A stretch of DNA of 64,000 nucleotides, from positions 372,001 through 436,000 of the forward strand of contig NZ_CP017812.1 of NCBI RefSeq assembly GCF_001856685.1, in the 5' to 3' direction. How positions within the stretch are numbered: the first letter of the stretch is position 1; every line of letters begins with the position of its first letter. A program made the position numbers and the translations under genes. Positions 26,307 through 35,788 of the stretch are shown here, one piece after another. The notes beneath the pieces were generated by a model, which searched no databases, was not told the DNA's origin, and saw only the letters and a list, made by a program, of their open reading frames with translations. The DNA is from Boudabousia tangfeifanii. GTDB taxonomy: Bacteria > Actinomycetota > Actinomycetes > Actinomycetales > Actinomycetaceae.

Positions 26307-27625
26307 GCCTACCTGCTAAAGCACTCGAGACCCTCAAGCAACTACCCGGCGCTGTTATCGGCGATTTTCCCGCCCGAGTAAGGGACCTGCCAGCGCCCTC
26401 GGCCAGCGACGACGCCCCCGAACTGGCAGTCGACCAAGCCGATTCCACCAAAACTGAAGATGAGCTACCTAGCAATGAGTCCCCGCGCGGCGAGCTCCCC
26501 ATGCACTACGGAGACCTGTTGGGGGAACAAGAGCGCCTAGCACACGGTCAAGCCGTCACCGTTTTGCCCATGGGAGCCATCCGTCTAACCGGCAGCGAAC
26601 GCCTGACCTGGCTGAACAATCTAGTTTCCCAAGAAATGCTCGACCTGCACCACCAGCCCAAATACTGGCGCGAAACCCTCTGGCTGGATGCGAACGGGCA
26701 CATCACTTGGCAGGGTTTCGTAGCCGACAATGGGGAAGAAACCCTGATTTTGGCCGAGGACGCCCCCGCGCTCGCCGAATTCCTCAACCGCATGCGCTTC
26801 CGCTCAGACGTACAAGTCACCGACCTTTCCGAGACCCACCTGGTTCTGGGTGACATGATCGAGCGTGAACTCGAATCCGAACTGACCGACATTAGTGGCG
26901 TGCCCGGCATCGTGTTGGGCGCCCGAGACCCTTGGCCGGACGAACTACCGGGCGGTACCACCTACACCGGGGCTCTGCCGCATGCCGCCCACCCCGGCGA
27001 GCGCCAAAAACGTCGCCTCACCTTGGTGCGAACCGAGGACGCCCTCGGCTGGCTAGGACAACTTGGCACCGGCTTCACCGGCTCCGTGCAGGCCGGAACT
27101 GCACCTGCCGAAGGTTGCCGCTGGCAGTATCTGGCCGGCTACCTAGCCTGGGAAGCACAGCGAATCGCTGCCTGGCGCCCAACTACCAGCGACTTCGACG
27201 GTAAAGCTTTGCCCCACGAATTCGACCTTTTGCGCTCGGCCGTCCACCTACACAAGGGCTGCTACTGCGGGCAAGAAACCGTGGCCCGCATCGTCAATGT
27301 GGGACGACCACCCCGACGCCTCGCCGCCGTTGACCTTGACGGTTCCGAACACGAACTTCCCGAACGCGGAGCCACCATTAAGGCCGGCGAAAAAGAGGAC
27401 GGTACCCTGCTAGCCAGAGCGGTTCACTATGAACAAGGACCGATCGGTTTGGCCCTGCTCCGCCGCTCCCTTGACGCTCGGGCAGTGCTCCAAGTCGGCG
27501 AAGTCGCCGCCGCATCGACTACTATTGTGGCTATTGACGGAAAGGCGGAAGCATCACCCAGCGACCGCCCAGGCAAGGAACTGCGCGGGCAAAACCTACG
27601 CGGAAACCGCCCTCGTTTGAACTAG
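26303..27625 (+). CDS. ygfZ: YgfZ/GcvT-like folate-binding protein
   Basis: 440 residues from the ATG at 26303 (AGGAAG 6 bases upstream; a frame start at 26288 has none). The fold resembles aminomethyltransferase GcvT. The diagnostic KGCYxGQE motif is present as HKGCYCGQETVARI near residue 322, with its conserved Cys. YgfZ/IBA57 proteins bind tetrahydrofolate and help assemble or repair 4Fe-4S clusters in selected enzymes, which suits a genome encoding radical SAM proteins. An acidic extension (about residues 30-65) precedes the conserved domain. It forms an operon with the nitrobindin-like gene (4-bp overlap) and, 21 bp on, the DUF2516 gene. Confidence 0.88.
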   Translation: MSLPAKALETLKQLPGAVIGDFPARVRDLPAPSASDDAPELAVDQADSTKTEDELPSNESPRGELPMHYGDLLGEQERLAHGQAVTVLPMGAIRLTGSERLTWLNNLVSQEMLDLHHQPKYWRETLWLDANGHITWQGFVADNGEETLILAEDAPALAEFLNRMRFRSDVQVTDLSETHLVLGDMIERELESELTDISGVPGIVLGARDPWPDELPGGTTYTGALPHAAHPGERQKRRLTLVRTEDALGWLGQLGTGFTGSVQAGTAPAEGCRWQYLAGYLAWEAQRIAAWRPTTSDFDGKALPHEFDLLRSAVHLHKGCYCGQETVARIVNVGRPPRRLAAVDLDGSEHELPERGATIKAGEKEDGTLLARAVHYEQGPIGLALLRRSLDARAVLQVGEVAAASTTIVAIDGKAEASPSDRPGKELRGQNLRGNRPRLN

Positions 27626-27646
27626 CCGCAAGAGGAGAGAAACAGT

Positions 27647-28066
27647 TTGACTGCTTACTTAATACTTTTGATCCAGAACATTGCTAACTCAGCATTGAAC
27701 CTGGTTCTAGCAATTGTTTGCCTCTGGGCGGCCATTCACGCCTCAACCACCCCAGCCAATGCCTTCGTCGCCTTCGGACGCCGCACCAAAAACTTCTGGC
27801 TAGTTATCTTGTGGCTCTCGGTGCTCTTCACCATTGGGTCAGGAATCGCCAGCATTTCCTATCTGCTGCACCTGGTGGGAATCAACCTGCCACTGTTTAA
27901 CTTCGTGCGCCCCTTGGCCATCGGCAACTTCTTCGGCCTACTCATGTTCGCCGTCCCCGGCGTTTACCTGACCGGCGACAAAGTGCGAGTGGACGCCTTC
28001 CGGCAACGCCAGAAGGGCACCGGACCATACCAGCAGCGCCCCGGCAAAGGCCCACGCGACTGGTAA
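27647..28066 (+). CDS. DUF2516 family membrane protein
   Basis: 139 residues from a TTG at 27647 supported by AGAGGAGAG 7 bases upstream. Four hydrophobic helices: near residues 4-28, 48-70, 75-95 region and 90-110. Order and length fit the small actinobacterial DUF2516 family, whose function is unknown. The C-terminus is basic and Gly/Pro-rich (RQRQKGTGPYQQRPGKGPRDW) and probably cytoplasmic. Last gene of the nitrobindin-YgfZ-DUF2516 run. Confidence 0.75.
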   Translation: MTAYLILLIQNIANSALNLVLAIVCLWAAIHASTTPANAFVAFGRRTKNFWLVILWLSVLFTIGSGIASISYLLHLVGINLPLFNFVRPLAIGNFFGLLMFAVPGVYLTGDKVRVDAFRQRQKGTGPYQQRPGKGPRDW

Positions 28067-28077
28067 GGCACTTAGCC

Positions 28078-28134
28078 GAGGCCGCCCTCGGTTGGCAAAA
28101 CCGGAAGGTGAGGCCGCCCTCGGTTGGCAAAACC
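28078..28134. repeat. Two 25-bp direct repeats carrying CGCCCTCG
   Basis: GAGGCCGCCCTCGGTTGGCA plus AAACC occurs at 28078-28102 and again at 28110-28134, identical, 32-bp period. Each copy contains the octamer CGCCCTCG. Non-coding spacer between the DUF2516 and Dtd genes. Confidence 0.8.
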
Positions 28135-28184
28135 AAAACAACCACAGACTTTTACCATTTGTAACTAACTAGTTTGGAGGGGAC

Positions 28185-28676
28185 ATGAGAGCAGTTGTCC
28201 AACGTGCCCTACGTGGCGCAGTGAGAGTAGACGGGCAAACCGTGGGGGAAATTACTCGTCCCGGACTCGTGGTGCTAGTAGGCATTACTCACGATGATGG
28301 TCCCGCCCAGATCAAGAAAATGGTTGACAAACTAGCCAACCTGCGCCTGCTGGAAGCCCCGGCAGAACCAGCGGAAGGTCAGGGAGAGGACGGCAAAGCC
28401 ACCGCCTCGACCACCGTCGGGCAAGAAGTTTCTGCCCTTACACTGGGTGCCCCACTACTACTGGTTTCCCAGTTCACCCTGTATGGTTCAACCGCTAAGG
28501 GCCGCCGCCCCACCTGGATCGATGCGGCCAAGGGGGACGTGGCCGAACCAATCTTCAACGAGGTAGTTTCGCAGTTGCGTGACCTCGGCCTTGAAGTAGC
28601 GACCGGCAAGTTCGGTGCCATGATGGAAGTCGAACTGGTAAACGACGGTCCCTTCACCGTGCTGGTAGAGGTCTGA
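28185..28676 (+). CDS. dtd: D-aminoacyl-tRNA deacylase
   Basis: 163 residues. [17 protein letters not shown] at the N-terminus, [15 protein letters not shown] (the SQxxL motif with the catalytic threonine region) and [15 protein letters not shown] at the C-terminus (the Gly-cisPro motif) identify Dtd. The enzyme hydrolyses D-amino acids, and glycine from tRNA-Ala, off mischarged tRNAs in the cytoplasm. Val-to-Phe in the usual NDGPVT is a mild variant. Residues about 62-80 are an extra acidic loop ([16 protein letters not shown]) relative to the ~150-residue norm. GGAGGGGAC precedes the ATG. Confidence 0.92.
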   Translation: MRAVVQRALRGAVRVDGQTVGEITRPGLVVLVGITHDDGPAQIKKMVDKLANLRLLEAPAEPAEGQGEDGKATASTTVGQEVSALTLGAPLLLVSQFTLYGSTAKGRRPTWIDAAKGDVAEPIFNEVVSQLRDLGLEVATGKFGAMMEVELVNDGPFTVLVEV

Positions 28677-28744
28677 TTTTCCCCAACTAGTAACGCAGAT
28701 CCTATTTTGCGTGCGCGTAGGGCGAAAACTTTTAAAAATACCCT

Positions 28745-28755
28745 CGCCGCTGGCG
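28745..28755 (+). promoter_or_regulatory. Candidate ClgR-type box upstream of clpC
   Basis: CGCCGCTGGCG, flanked by T and AAC, resembles the CGC-N5-GCG core bound by ClgR, the actinobacterial activator of clp genes. It lies about 110 bp before the clpC start. The central base does not fit the consensus I remember, so this is tentative. Confidence 0.3.
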
Positions 28756-28804
28756 AACAGGCGCGAGTAATTGGCCTTAGCACACTAGTCTTTTAGCAAG
28801 GAAC

Positions 28805-28847
28805 GCCCAACCTATGCTTATTTTGGCAACCCGATTTTCGGTTGGGC
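28805..28847 (+). promoter_or_regulatory. Hairpin in clpC leader
   Basis: GCCCAACC (28805-28812) pairs with GGTTGGGC (28840-28847), closing just before the GGAGGAG ribosome site; a nested CCGA/TCGG lies inside. It may modulate translation or mRNA stability, possibly with temperature. Confidence 0.4.
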
Positions 28848-28863
28848 AGTGGAGGAGTATTAC

Positions 28864-31407
28864 ATGTTTGAACGGTTTACCGACCGGGCTCGTCGCGTCG
28901 TAGTTTTGGCGCAGGACGAAGCGCGCGAATTGAACCATAACTACATTGGCACCGAGCACCTGCTGCTGGGGCTAATTAGTGAAGGCGATGGCATTGCCGC
29001 AAAGGCGCTAAAGTCTTTCGACCTGACCCTAGATTCAGTCCGTAAAACCACCGTCGACATTATCGGCCGTGGCACCTCGGAATCTTCCGGTCACATTCCT
29101 TTTACTCCTCGCGGGAAAAAGGTATTCGAGCTGGCATTGCGTGAAGCCCTCCAGCTCGGCCACAACTACATTGGCACCGAACACCTGCTGCTCGGTCTGC
29201 TCCGCGAAACCGAAGGCGTGGCCAGCCAGGTCCTCAAGACCATGTCGGTCGATGTCAACGCTTTGCGTCAGTCGGTCATGCAGCTACTCTCGGGTTACAC
29301 CGGTGGTGGCGAAGAAGGCAAGGAAACCGTGGGCGTGGGCGGACAGTCCTCGACCATGACCGGTCAGCGCGCCAGCGCCATCCTTGACCAGTTCGGTCGC
29401 AACTTGACCACCGCAGCCATGGAAAAGCGCCTCGACCCAGTGATCGGTCGCCACCAAGAGATGGAACGCGTCATGCAGATCCTCTCGCGCCGCACCAAGA
29501 ACAACCCAGTGTTGATTGGTGAACCTGGCGTTGGTAAGACCGCCGTCATCGAAGGTTTGGCCCAAGCCATCGTTCGTGGTGATGTCCCTGAAACTTTGAA
29601 AGACAAGCAGATTTACAGCTTGGATATGGGTTCCTTGGTGGCCGGTAGCCGCTACCGTGGTGACTTCGAAGAACGCCTCAAGAAGGTGCTCAAGGAAATC
29701 ACCACCCGTGGTGACATCATCCTCTTCATCGACGAAATCCACACCCTTGTGGGTGCTGGTGCTGCCGAAGGGGCCATCGATGCCGCCCAGATCCTCAAGC
29801 CAATGCTGGCACGTGGTGAACTCCAGACCATCGGTGCCACCACCCTGGACGAATACCGCAAGCACATCGAAAAGGATGCGGCCCTCGAACGCCGTTTCCA
29901 GCCAGTGCGCGTCGAAGAACCCTCGGTTGAAGAAACCGTCCAGATCCTCAAGGGTCTGCGTGACCGCTACGAAGCCCACCACAAGGTCATCATCACCGAT
30001 GAAGCGATCGGTGCTGCCGCCACTATGGCAGACCGTTACGTCAACGACCGCTTCTTGCCGGACAAGGCAATCGACCTCCTGGACGAGGCTGGTGCCCGCC
30101 TACGCATCGCCCGCATGACCGCACCTAGCATCCTGCGCGAACTCGACGAAAAGATCGCCACCGCGAAGGAAGAAAAAGAAGCGGCCATCGAAAACCAGGA
30201 CTTCGAAAAGGCTGCCGCCTTGCGCGACACCGAACAGAAGCTGATTCAGCAGCGCGCCGACGAAGAACAAGCTTGGCGCGAAAAGGCTGACACTGAAATC
30301 AGCGAAGTTACCGAAGAATCGATCGCGGAAGTGCTGGCCATGTCCACTGGCATTCCGGTACTCAAGCTCACCGAGGCCGAGTCCGAGAAGCTATTGCACA
30401 TGGAAGATGAACTCCACAAGCGCATTATCGGCCAGGATGACGCCGTTAAGGCCCTATCCCAGTCGATTCGCCGTACTCGCGCCGGTCTGAAAGACCCCAA
30501 GCGCCCCGGTGGTTCCTTCATCTTCGCCGGCCCAACCGGTGTTGGTAAAACCGAATTGGCTAAGGCTTTGGCCGAGTTCCTCTTCGGCGACGAAGATGCC
30601 CTCATCCAGCTCGATATGTCCGAGTTCGGGGAAAAACACACCGCTTCGCGACTCTTCGGTTCGCCTCCCGGCTACGTCGGTTACGACGAGGGCGGCCAAC
30701 TCACCGAAAAGGTTCGCCGTCGCCCCTTCAGCGTGGTCTTGTTTGACGAGGTCGAAAAGGCCCACCCAGACATCTTCAACTCCCTGTTGCAGATCCTAGA
30801 AGATGGTCGCCTGACCGACTCGCAGGGCCGCATGGTGGACTTCAAGAACACCGTCATCATCATGACCACCAATCTTGGTACCCGTGAAATCAACAAGGGT
30901 GTCCTCACCGGCTTCCAGGCCGGCGATGCGCACGCCACCGATTACACCCGCATGAAGGCCAAGGTCAACGAGGAACTCAAGCAGCACTTCCGCCCCGAGT
31001 TCCTCAACCGTGTGGATGAAGTAGTGGTCTTCCCGCAGCTCCGCCGCGACGAAATCGAACTGATTGTCGACTTGATGATCGACCGTTTGGACCAGCGCAT
31101 GCGCGAACAGGACCTCTCGATCGTTCTCACCCCAGCGGCTCGCACCCTGTTGGCCGACCGTGGCTTCGACCCAGTCCTCGGTGCTCGTCCTTTGCGTCGT
31201 GCGCTCCAGCGCGACATCGAGGACGCCCTGTCCGAAAAGATCCTCTTCGGAGAAATCAAGCCCGGACAGCTGGTCACCGTCGATGTGGAAGGCGAAGAAG
31301 GCGAACGTAACTTCACCTTCGCCGGGTCTTACCCAGCCGTTGACGTGCCAGACAATGCGGCCGAACTAACCGAAGGCAACCCTGAAAACCACGGCGAAGA
31401 AAACTGA
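28864..31407 (+). CDS. clpC: ATP-dependent Clp protease ATP-binding subunit ClpC
   Basis: 847 residues from the ATG at 28864 (GGAGGAG upstream). Two Clp-N repeats (residues about 1-150, [20 protein letters not shown]) lead to AAA module 1 with Walker A GEPGVGKT near residue 220 and [23 protein letters not shown] motif follows at about 425-460 ([21 protein letters not shown] region), then AAA module 2 with [20 protein letters not shown] and [14 protein letters not shown]. The hexamer unfolds proteins and feeds them to ClpP; in actinobacteria it is essential or stress-induced and degrades regulators. Strong codon bias and a monocistronic layout fit a housekeeping gene. Confidence 0.97.
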   Translation: MFERFTDRARRVVVLAQDEARELNHNYIGTEHLLLGLISEGDGIAAKALKSFDLTLDSVRKTTVDIIGRGTSESSGHIPFTPRGKKVFELALREALQLGHNYIGTEHLLLGLLRETEGVASQVLKTMSVDVNALRQSVMQLLSGYTGGGEEGKETVGVGGQSSTMTGQRASAILDQFGRNLTTAAMEKRLDPVIGRHQEMERVMQILSRRTKNNPVLIGEPGVGKTAVIEGLAQAIVRGDVPETLKDKQIYSLDMGSLVAGSRYRGDFEERLKKVLKEITTRGDIILFIDEIHTLVGAGAAEGAIDAAQILKPMLARGELQTIGATTLDEYRKHIEKDAALERRFQPVRVEEPSVEETVQILKGLRDRYEAHHKVIITDEAIGAAATMADRYVNDRFLPDKAIDLLDEAGARLRIARMTAPSILRELDEKIATAKEEKEAAIENQDFEKAAALRDTEQKLIQQRADEEQAWREKADTEISEVTEESIAEVLAMSTGIPVLKLTEAESEKLLHMEDELHKRIIGQDDAVKALSQSIRRTRAGLKDPKRPGGSFIFAGPTGVGKTELAKALAEFLFGDEDALIQLDMSEFGEKHTASRLFGSPPGYVGYDEGGQLTEKVRRRPFSVVLFDEVEKAHPDIFNSLLQILEDGRLTDSQGRMVDFKNTVIIMTTNLGTREINKGVLTGFQAGDAHATDYTRMKAKVNEELKQHFRPEFLNRVDEVVVFPQLRRDEIELIVDLMIDRLDQRMREQDLSIVLTPAARTLLADRGFDPVLGARPLRRALQRDIEDALSEKILFGEIKPGQLVTVDVEGEEGERNFTFAGSYPAVDVPDNAAELTEGNPENHGEEN

Positions 31408-31434
31408 TTCTCGCCCTCGGGAAATAACGTGACC

Positions 31435-31495
31435 AAAGGATGGGCACAACCAAACGCTTGCGAAAAGCAAAGCGAATTGGTTGTGCCCATCCTTT
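31435..31495 (+). terminator. clpC terminator
   Basis: 19-bp perfect arms (31435-31453 and 31477-31495, core GGATGGGCACAACC) with an inner GCTTGCG/AGCAAAGC stem, followed by TTTAACTT. It lies 27 bp past the clpC stop. Confidence 0.9.
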
Positions 31496-31559
31496 TAACT
31501 TGGGAAGCCAATAGAATAGAGTGTAGAGTAGGCTAGTCAGGACTGAAAGGAGCCCGAAG

Positions 31560-32141
31560 GTGCCGAAGGAAGAGCTTGAGGAACTAGAAGAAGTTACTCC
31601 GCAATCCCAGATCGCAAAATTGATGATGTGGTGCTGCGGTGTCCTCGTGCTAATTGATGCTGTCGCCATGCTCTACCTACAACTCAACCCTAATGCTGTT
31701 TGGGTAATGGTAGCTTCTCCGTACTTGATGGCCGCCGCCGCCGTAATCATGCTTGGTTCCGTCCTCGGATCTATCGGCTGGAAACCACAAGGTGGCATTA
31801 CTGTGGCCCATGTGGGACAGGCCTTCGCCGCCCTAGGATCGCTAGTCGTCCTCGGCGGGTTCATTTACACCCTACTTACCCTTATGTCGCGTGACCGCAC
31901 CTCCGTTTACTTCGGCACTGACGTGCTAATGCAAATTGGGGTATTTATCTGCTTCCTAGCCCTCTTCCCGCTGGTTTCAGCAGTCTACGGGCAGGGTCAA
32001 GAATCTGGGGCTTCATACGCCATTGCCATGCGGCAAAAAGCGCTCGGAAACAAGCCGAAAAAGTTTAAGAAAACCAAAGCGGCCAAAGCTGAAAAGGTTG
32101 CGGAAGCCGAATCGGCAGCCCAAGCATCAACCGAAAGCTGA
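31560..32141 (+). CDS. Four-helix membrane protein of unknown function
   Basis: 193 residues from a GTG at 31560 (AAAGGAG upstream). An acidic N-terminus (PKEELEELEEVTP) is followed by four hydrophobic helices at about 21-43, 51-72, 85-105 and 120-142. The C-terminal tail of about 45 residues is Lys/Ala-rich (KKFKKTKAAKAEKVAEAESAA) and should be cytoplasmic, where it could bind nucleic acid or lipid head groups. I do not recognise a family. It is monocistronic: its own promoter gap after clpC and a terminator just beyond it. Confidence 0.65.
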   Translation: MPKEELEELEEVTPQSQIAKLMMWCCGVLVLIDAVAMLYLQLNPNAVWVMVASPYLMAAAAVIMLGSVLGSIGWKPQGGITVAHVGQAFAALGSLVVLGGFIYTLLTLMSRDRTSVYFGTDVLMQIGVFICFLALFPLVSAVYGQGQESGASYAIAMRQKALGNKPKKFKKTKAAKAEKVAEAESAAQASTES

Positions 32142-32164
32142 GAGCCTAATCATACGAAACAAAT

Positions 32165-32205
32165 ACTGCTAGTTTTTCGAAAAACCGAAAAGCTGGCAGT
32201 TTTTC
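32165..32205 (+). terminator. Terminator before furA
   Basis: ACTGCTAGTTTTTCG (32165-32179) pairs with CGAAAAGCTGGCAGT (32186-32200) with two G-U pairs, followed by TTTTTC. It isolates the fur-catalase unit from the upstream membrane protein gene. Confidence 0.85.
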
Positions 32206-32258
32206 TTTACCTAAAACCGCGGAAATACAAGCAAAAGCCGCAGCCACGAAAGTTTTTT

Positions 32259-32306
32259 CTTGACTTTTTCCAAAACTTGACAAAGTCCAAACAAGTAGAG
32301 TAAGCT
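32259..32306 (+). promoter_or_regulatory. fur promoter with 17-bp-spaced repeats; probably leaderless
   Basis: TTGACA (32277-32282) and TAAGCT (32301-32306) are 18 bp apart, placing the start of transcription at or next to the ATG at 32313; no Shine-Dalgarno is present, so the message is probably leaderless, as for mycobacterial furA. CTTGAC-N4-TCCAAA occurs twice with a 17-bp period (32259 and 32276) across the -35 box: a candidate site for autoregulation by the Fur-family protein. Confidence 0.5.
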
Positions 32307-32312
32307 GACACC

Positions 32313-32756
32313 ATGACAGAAAACATTGCTACTTCCCAGCTCGACCCGGCTGACCTCTTGCGTCAGGCTGGCTTGCGCGTGACCGCTGGGCGAGTCGCAG
32401 TGATCAAACACTTGCAAAGCAACCCGCACACTAATGCCGACAACCTGTTGATCCATGTGCGACAGGAAATCGGCGCGATGTCCCGCCAAGCCATGTATGA
32501 CGCGCTACACGCACTGGCTGATGCTGGGGTAGTGCGGGTGGCACAGCTAGATCAGCGTAGTGTGCTGTACGAAATCAACCATGGCGATAACCATCATCAT
32601 TTGGTTTGTCGATCTTGCGGTCAGATTGAAGACGTGCCCTGCGCGATAGGGCACGCACCCTGCTTAGAGCCAGTGATCGACCATGGTTTTTTGGTTGATG
32701 AAGCCGAGGTTATTTACCGCGGAACCTGTGCTTCTTGCCTAGCTGCAGCCAAGTAA
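32313..32756 (+). CDS. Fur family regulator paired with catalase (FurA/PerR-like)
   Basis: 147 residues. Winged helix at about 15-80 (LRQAGLRVTAGRVAVIKHLQ, SRQAMYDALHALADAGVVRV). The metal and dimer region has the His-rich NHGDNHHHLVCRSCGQIEDVPC and a second CASC near the C-terminus, forming the structural Cys4 zinc site (C-x2-C twice). A location 88 bp upstream of a catalase gene is the classic furA/perR-kat arrangement: a peroxide or iron sensor that represses the catalase and itself until its metal-bound ligands are oxidised. PerR-versus-Fur specificity cannot be settled by sequence alone. Confidence 0.87.
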   Translation: MTENIATSQLDPADLLRQAGLRVTAGRVAVIKHLQSNPHTNADNLLIHVRQEIGAMSRQAMYDALHALADAGVVRVAQLDQRSVLYEINHGDNHHHLVCRSCGQIEDVPCAIGHAPCLEPVIDHGFLVDEAEVIYRGTCASCLAAAK

Positions 32757-32844
32757 CAAGACGAGCCGCACCTCGTTTTGTTCGAGGGGGCGGGCCGCAC
32801 CTCGTCCCCTCGTCTCAATTTTTTACCTTTTTTAGGAGAGTCTC

Positions 32845-34329
32845 ATGACCAACGCCAATCATTCTGTTCCCGGAGTTAACACTTCCGGTTCAACCACCAT
32901 CACCGGCTGCCCAGTCCAGGCTGACACTCACTCCTTGACTGCTGGTCCAGACGGCCCGATCATGTTGCACGACGTGCACTTCGTTGAGCAGATGGCGCAC
33001 TTCGACCGCGAACGCGTGCCAGAGCGCGTCGTTCACGCCAAGGGCTCCGGTGCCTTCGGTGAATTTGAAGTAACCGAGGACGTCTCCGCCTACACCAAGG
33101 CTGTCGTTTTCCAGCCTGGCACCAAGACCGAAATGCTTGCCCGCTTCTCGACCGTTGCTGGTGAACAGGGTTCGCCTGACACCTGGCGCGATCCTCGTGG
33201 CTTTGCCCTCAAGTTCTACACCACTGAAGGCAACCTCGACATCGTTGGCAACAACACCCCAATCTTCTTTATTCGCGATGCCATCAAGTTCCCACACTTC
33301 ATTCGCTCCCAGAAGCGCCGCGGCGCCTCCGGCTTGCGCGACAACACCATGCAGTGGGACTTCTGGAGCCTCAACCCAGAATCGGCACATCAGGTAACCT
33401 ACTTGATGGGTGACCGTGGCATTCCCGCCACCTACCGTGAAATGAACGGCTACGGCTCCCACACTTACATGTGGATCAATGCCGAGGGCGAGAAGTTCTG
33501 GGTCAAGTACCACTTCATTTCGCGTCAGGGTGTACGTGGCCTCACCAACGCCGAAGCCGACAAACTAGCCGGCATCGACGCTGATACCCACCGCCGTGAC
33601 CTATTTGAAGCAATCGAACGTGGCGACTTCCCTCAGTGGGATCTCTACGTGCAGGTCATTCCTTTCGAAGAAGGATTCACCTACCGTTACAACATCTTCG
33701 ATGTCACCAAGGTAGTTTCCCTCAAGGATTACCCACGCATCAAGGTTGGTACCTTCACCCTAAACAAGAACCCAGAAAACTACTTTGCTCAAATCGAGCA
33801 GGCCGCTTTCGATCCATCGGCTCTAGTGCCAGGCACCGGCTTGTCCCCAGACAAGATGCTTCTCGGTCGTGTCTTCTCCTACGCTGACACCCACCGTCAC
33901 CGCATCGGCGCTAACTACTTGCAGTTGCCAGTCAACCGTCCGAAGAACGCTCCGGTAAACACCTACGCCGCTGACGGCCCGATGGCCTACGATCACAATG
34001 GTGATCTGCCACCATACGCCCCGAACTCCTTCGATCGTCCTTTCGCAGACCAGCAGGGCGTAGCTGAAGATTCCTTCGGTGTCAGTGGTGACCTAGTGCG
34101 TCGCGCTCAGACCATCCGCAGTGCTGAAGATGACGATTTCAGCCAGGCTCGTGACCTACTGATGAACGTCTTCAACGATGCGCAGCGTGACGAGTTCGTT
34201 CAGAACGTCGCCGGCCACATCGCTGGGGTTTCCGACGAGGGCGTGCGTGAGCGTGCCTTCCAGTACTGGGCCAAGATTGACCAGGGAATCTCGGACCGAA
34301 TCCGTGTCGCACACGCGGAAATCGCCTAG
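32845..34329 (+). CDS. katA: Monofunctional heme catalase
   Basis: 494 residues, the size of small-subunit (clade 3) catalases. Active-site His lies in [18 protein letters not shown] (about residue 63), the distal Asn in [14 protein letters not shown], and the heme-ligand Tyr in [17 protein letters not shown] (about 346). The enzyme dismutates hydrogen peroxide in the cytoplasm. AGGAGAG precedes the ATG. It is regulated by the Fur-family protein upstream and is probably co-transcribed with it. It shows the strong codon bias of a highly expressed gene. Confidence 0.96.
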   Translation: MTNANHSVPGVNTSGSTTITGCPVQADTHSLTAGPDGPIMLHDVHFVEQMAHFDRERVPERVVHAKGSGAFGEFEVTEDVSAYTKAVVFQPGTKTEMLARFSTVAGEQGSPDTWRDPRGFALKFYTTEGNLDIVGNNTPIFFIRDAIKFPHFIRSQKRRGASGLRDNTMQWDFWSLNPESAHQVTYLMGDRGIPATYREMNGYGSHTYMWINAEGEKFWVKYHFISRQGVRGLTNAEADKLAGIDADTHRRDLFEAIERGDFPQWDLYVQVIPFEEGFTYRYNIFDVTKVVSLKDYPRIKVGTFTLNKNPENYFAQIEQAAFDPSALVPGTGLSPDKMLLGRVFSYADTHRHRIGANYLQLPVNRPKNAPVNTYAADGPMAYDHNGDLPPYAPNSFDRPFADQQGVAEDSFGVSGDLVRRAQTIRSAEDDDFSQARDLLMNVFNDAQRDEFVQNVAGHIAGVSDEGVRERAFQYWAKIDQGISDRIRVAHAEIA

Positions 34330-34349
34330 TAAGTTCAAGCTTTAAGGCG

Positions 34350-34386
34350 GTGGTCGGATTCCAGTTAGGATCCGGCCACAACCTTT
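34350..34386 (+). terminator. Catalase gene terminator
   Basis: GTGGTCGGATTCC (34350-34362) pairs with GGATCCGGCCAC (34368-34379) with one bulge, followed by AACCTTTT. Confidence 0.6.
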
Positions 34387-34463
34387 TGCGAAGCTAGTTA
34401 TCACCCGCACAACAACTAGCAAAACTCCTGATAGATGCCCGCACCATCTAGAGGGAGAAACAC

Positions 34464-34522
34464 AGAGGAGAGAAAATCCGGGGTGGAACAACTGTACTGT
34501 TCCACCCCGGATTTTGTGTTTC
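34464..34522. terminator. Second strong hairpin between catalase and permease genes
   Basis: AAAATCCGGGGTGGAACA (34473-34490) pairs perfectly with 34498-34515, extended outward by AAACAC/GTGTTT. The rest of this 352-bp gap holds GCCGAGG-type motifs and no gene. It likely insulates convergent transcription. Confidence 0.8.
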
Positions 34523-34681
34523 TGTCCGCAAGTAAGACTATTTAGTTATCACGTCTAACGTATCGAAAACTAGTTCCGCAGGTTTAGCTCTCTCGCCGAG
34601 GCCGTTTTATCCGAGGAACATCTCATCAAGGGCTGTTTAATCGCGGGCACGTTTGCCGAGGGCGTCGCTCCCAGCTTGGCG

Positions 34682-35788
34682 TTAGCCGAAGAAGAGCCAG
34701 CCCACGCTGGTGGCGGCAAGAATACACATCACCAAAGTGAGGCTCATGAAGCGGGCGGCAAACTTCCATCCGAAAGCGCCGGACTGCATGGCGAAAAGCT
34801 TGATGTCGATCATGGGACCAACCACCATGAAGACCAGCTGGCCCACCGGCGAAACCGTGGTGAAAGCAGCGGCAACGAATGCGTCGGCCTCGGAACAAAG
34901 CGACATGACGATCGCCATCAATGCCATCAGCGCGATAATCGCACCAGGATAAGAGGCGATGGCATCAAAGGTGTGGCGCGAAATCGTGACCTTAATAGCG
35001 GCGGCAATCATGGCACCCAAAACTAGGAAGCCACCAGCTTGCAAAAAGTCGTGCATGACAGTGGAGCGGAAAGCTTCCATTTTCTGCTGATGGTCATGTG
35101 AGTGACCCTTCTTGAGTTTTAACAAGTCGCCAGGGCCAAAAGCCAGCCAGAACCAGCCAGTGAGGACCGCGGCCACCAAAGAAGCGCCAAAACGAGCCCA
35201 AACCATCATTGGATTACCGTTGAAGGCAACGGCAGTAGAAACCAAGACGACTGGGTTAATCGCGGGGGAGGCGAGGAGGAAGGTCAATGCGGCTGCAGTA
35301 GGAACACCGCGACGCATCAAGGACTGGGCGACTGGCACCGAGGCGCATTCACAAGCCGGCAGGAACATGGAAGCGCCCGCAGCGGCTGGCACCGACAAAA
35401 GCGGATTCTTGGGAGCGAAACGGCCCAAAATATTGCCCGGTAAAAGAGCGGTAAGTGCACCGGAAATCAAAGTACCCAAGACCAAGAATGGGGTTGCTTG
35501 GAAGACGATTGAAACTACCACCGCCTGCCATGCTTCGAGGCGACCACCGGTAGGAAGCAAAACTCCTTGAGCCGCCTGCAAGGTCAAGAGAATCAGGACC
35601 GAACCGACAATGCTCAAAACCATCGCCCAAGCAGGAACTAGGGGCTTTTTGGCGGTGGGGTGAGCGTGCTCGTGCGTCTGCTGGTGAGTGTGGTCGTGTG
35701 TGTGGTGCTCGGTGTGAGGGGCCGACTGTTTGGCGGCCTTGGCGCTATTTTTTAGGGCTGGCCGAGGCAAAGAACTGGTGGTGCTCAC
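34682..35788 (-). CDS. Permease of the UPF0718/ArsP-like family with His-rich N-terminus
   Basis: 368 residues, GTG start at 35788 overlapping the stop of the upstream gene (GTGA). The N-terminal tail HTEHHTHDHTHQQTHEHAH carries many His residues, a probable metal buffer or sensor. About eight to nine helices follow, with the paired Gly/Pro-Cys motifs of the family: GASMFLPACECASVPVAQSL in the first half and LCSEADAFVAAAFTTV in the second. A second His patch (KKGHSHDHQQK) lies in the middle loop. Relatives export arsenicals or are linked to zinc homeostasis. The pairing with a TIGR03943 protein suggests a two-component metal permease. Confidence 0.82.
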   Translation of the reverse strand: MSTTSSLPRPALKNSAKAAKQSAPHTEHHTHDHTHQQTHEHAHPTAKKPLVPAWAMVLSIVGSVLILLTLQAAQGVLLPTGGRLEAWQAVVVSIVFQATPFLVLGTLISGALTALLPGNILGRFAPKNPLLSVPAAAGASMFLPACECASVPVAQSLMRRGVPTAAALTFLLASPAINPVVLVSTAVAFNGNPMMVWARFGASLVAAVLTGWFWLAFGPGDLLKLKKGHSHDHQQKMEAFRSTVMHDFLQAGGFLVLGAMIAAAIKVTISRHTFDAIASYPGAIIALMALMAIVMSLCSEADAFVAAAFTTVSPVGQLVFMVVGPMIDIKLFAMQSGAFGWKFAARFMSLTLVMCILAATSVGWLFFG

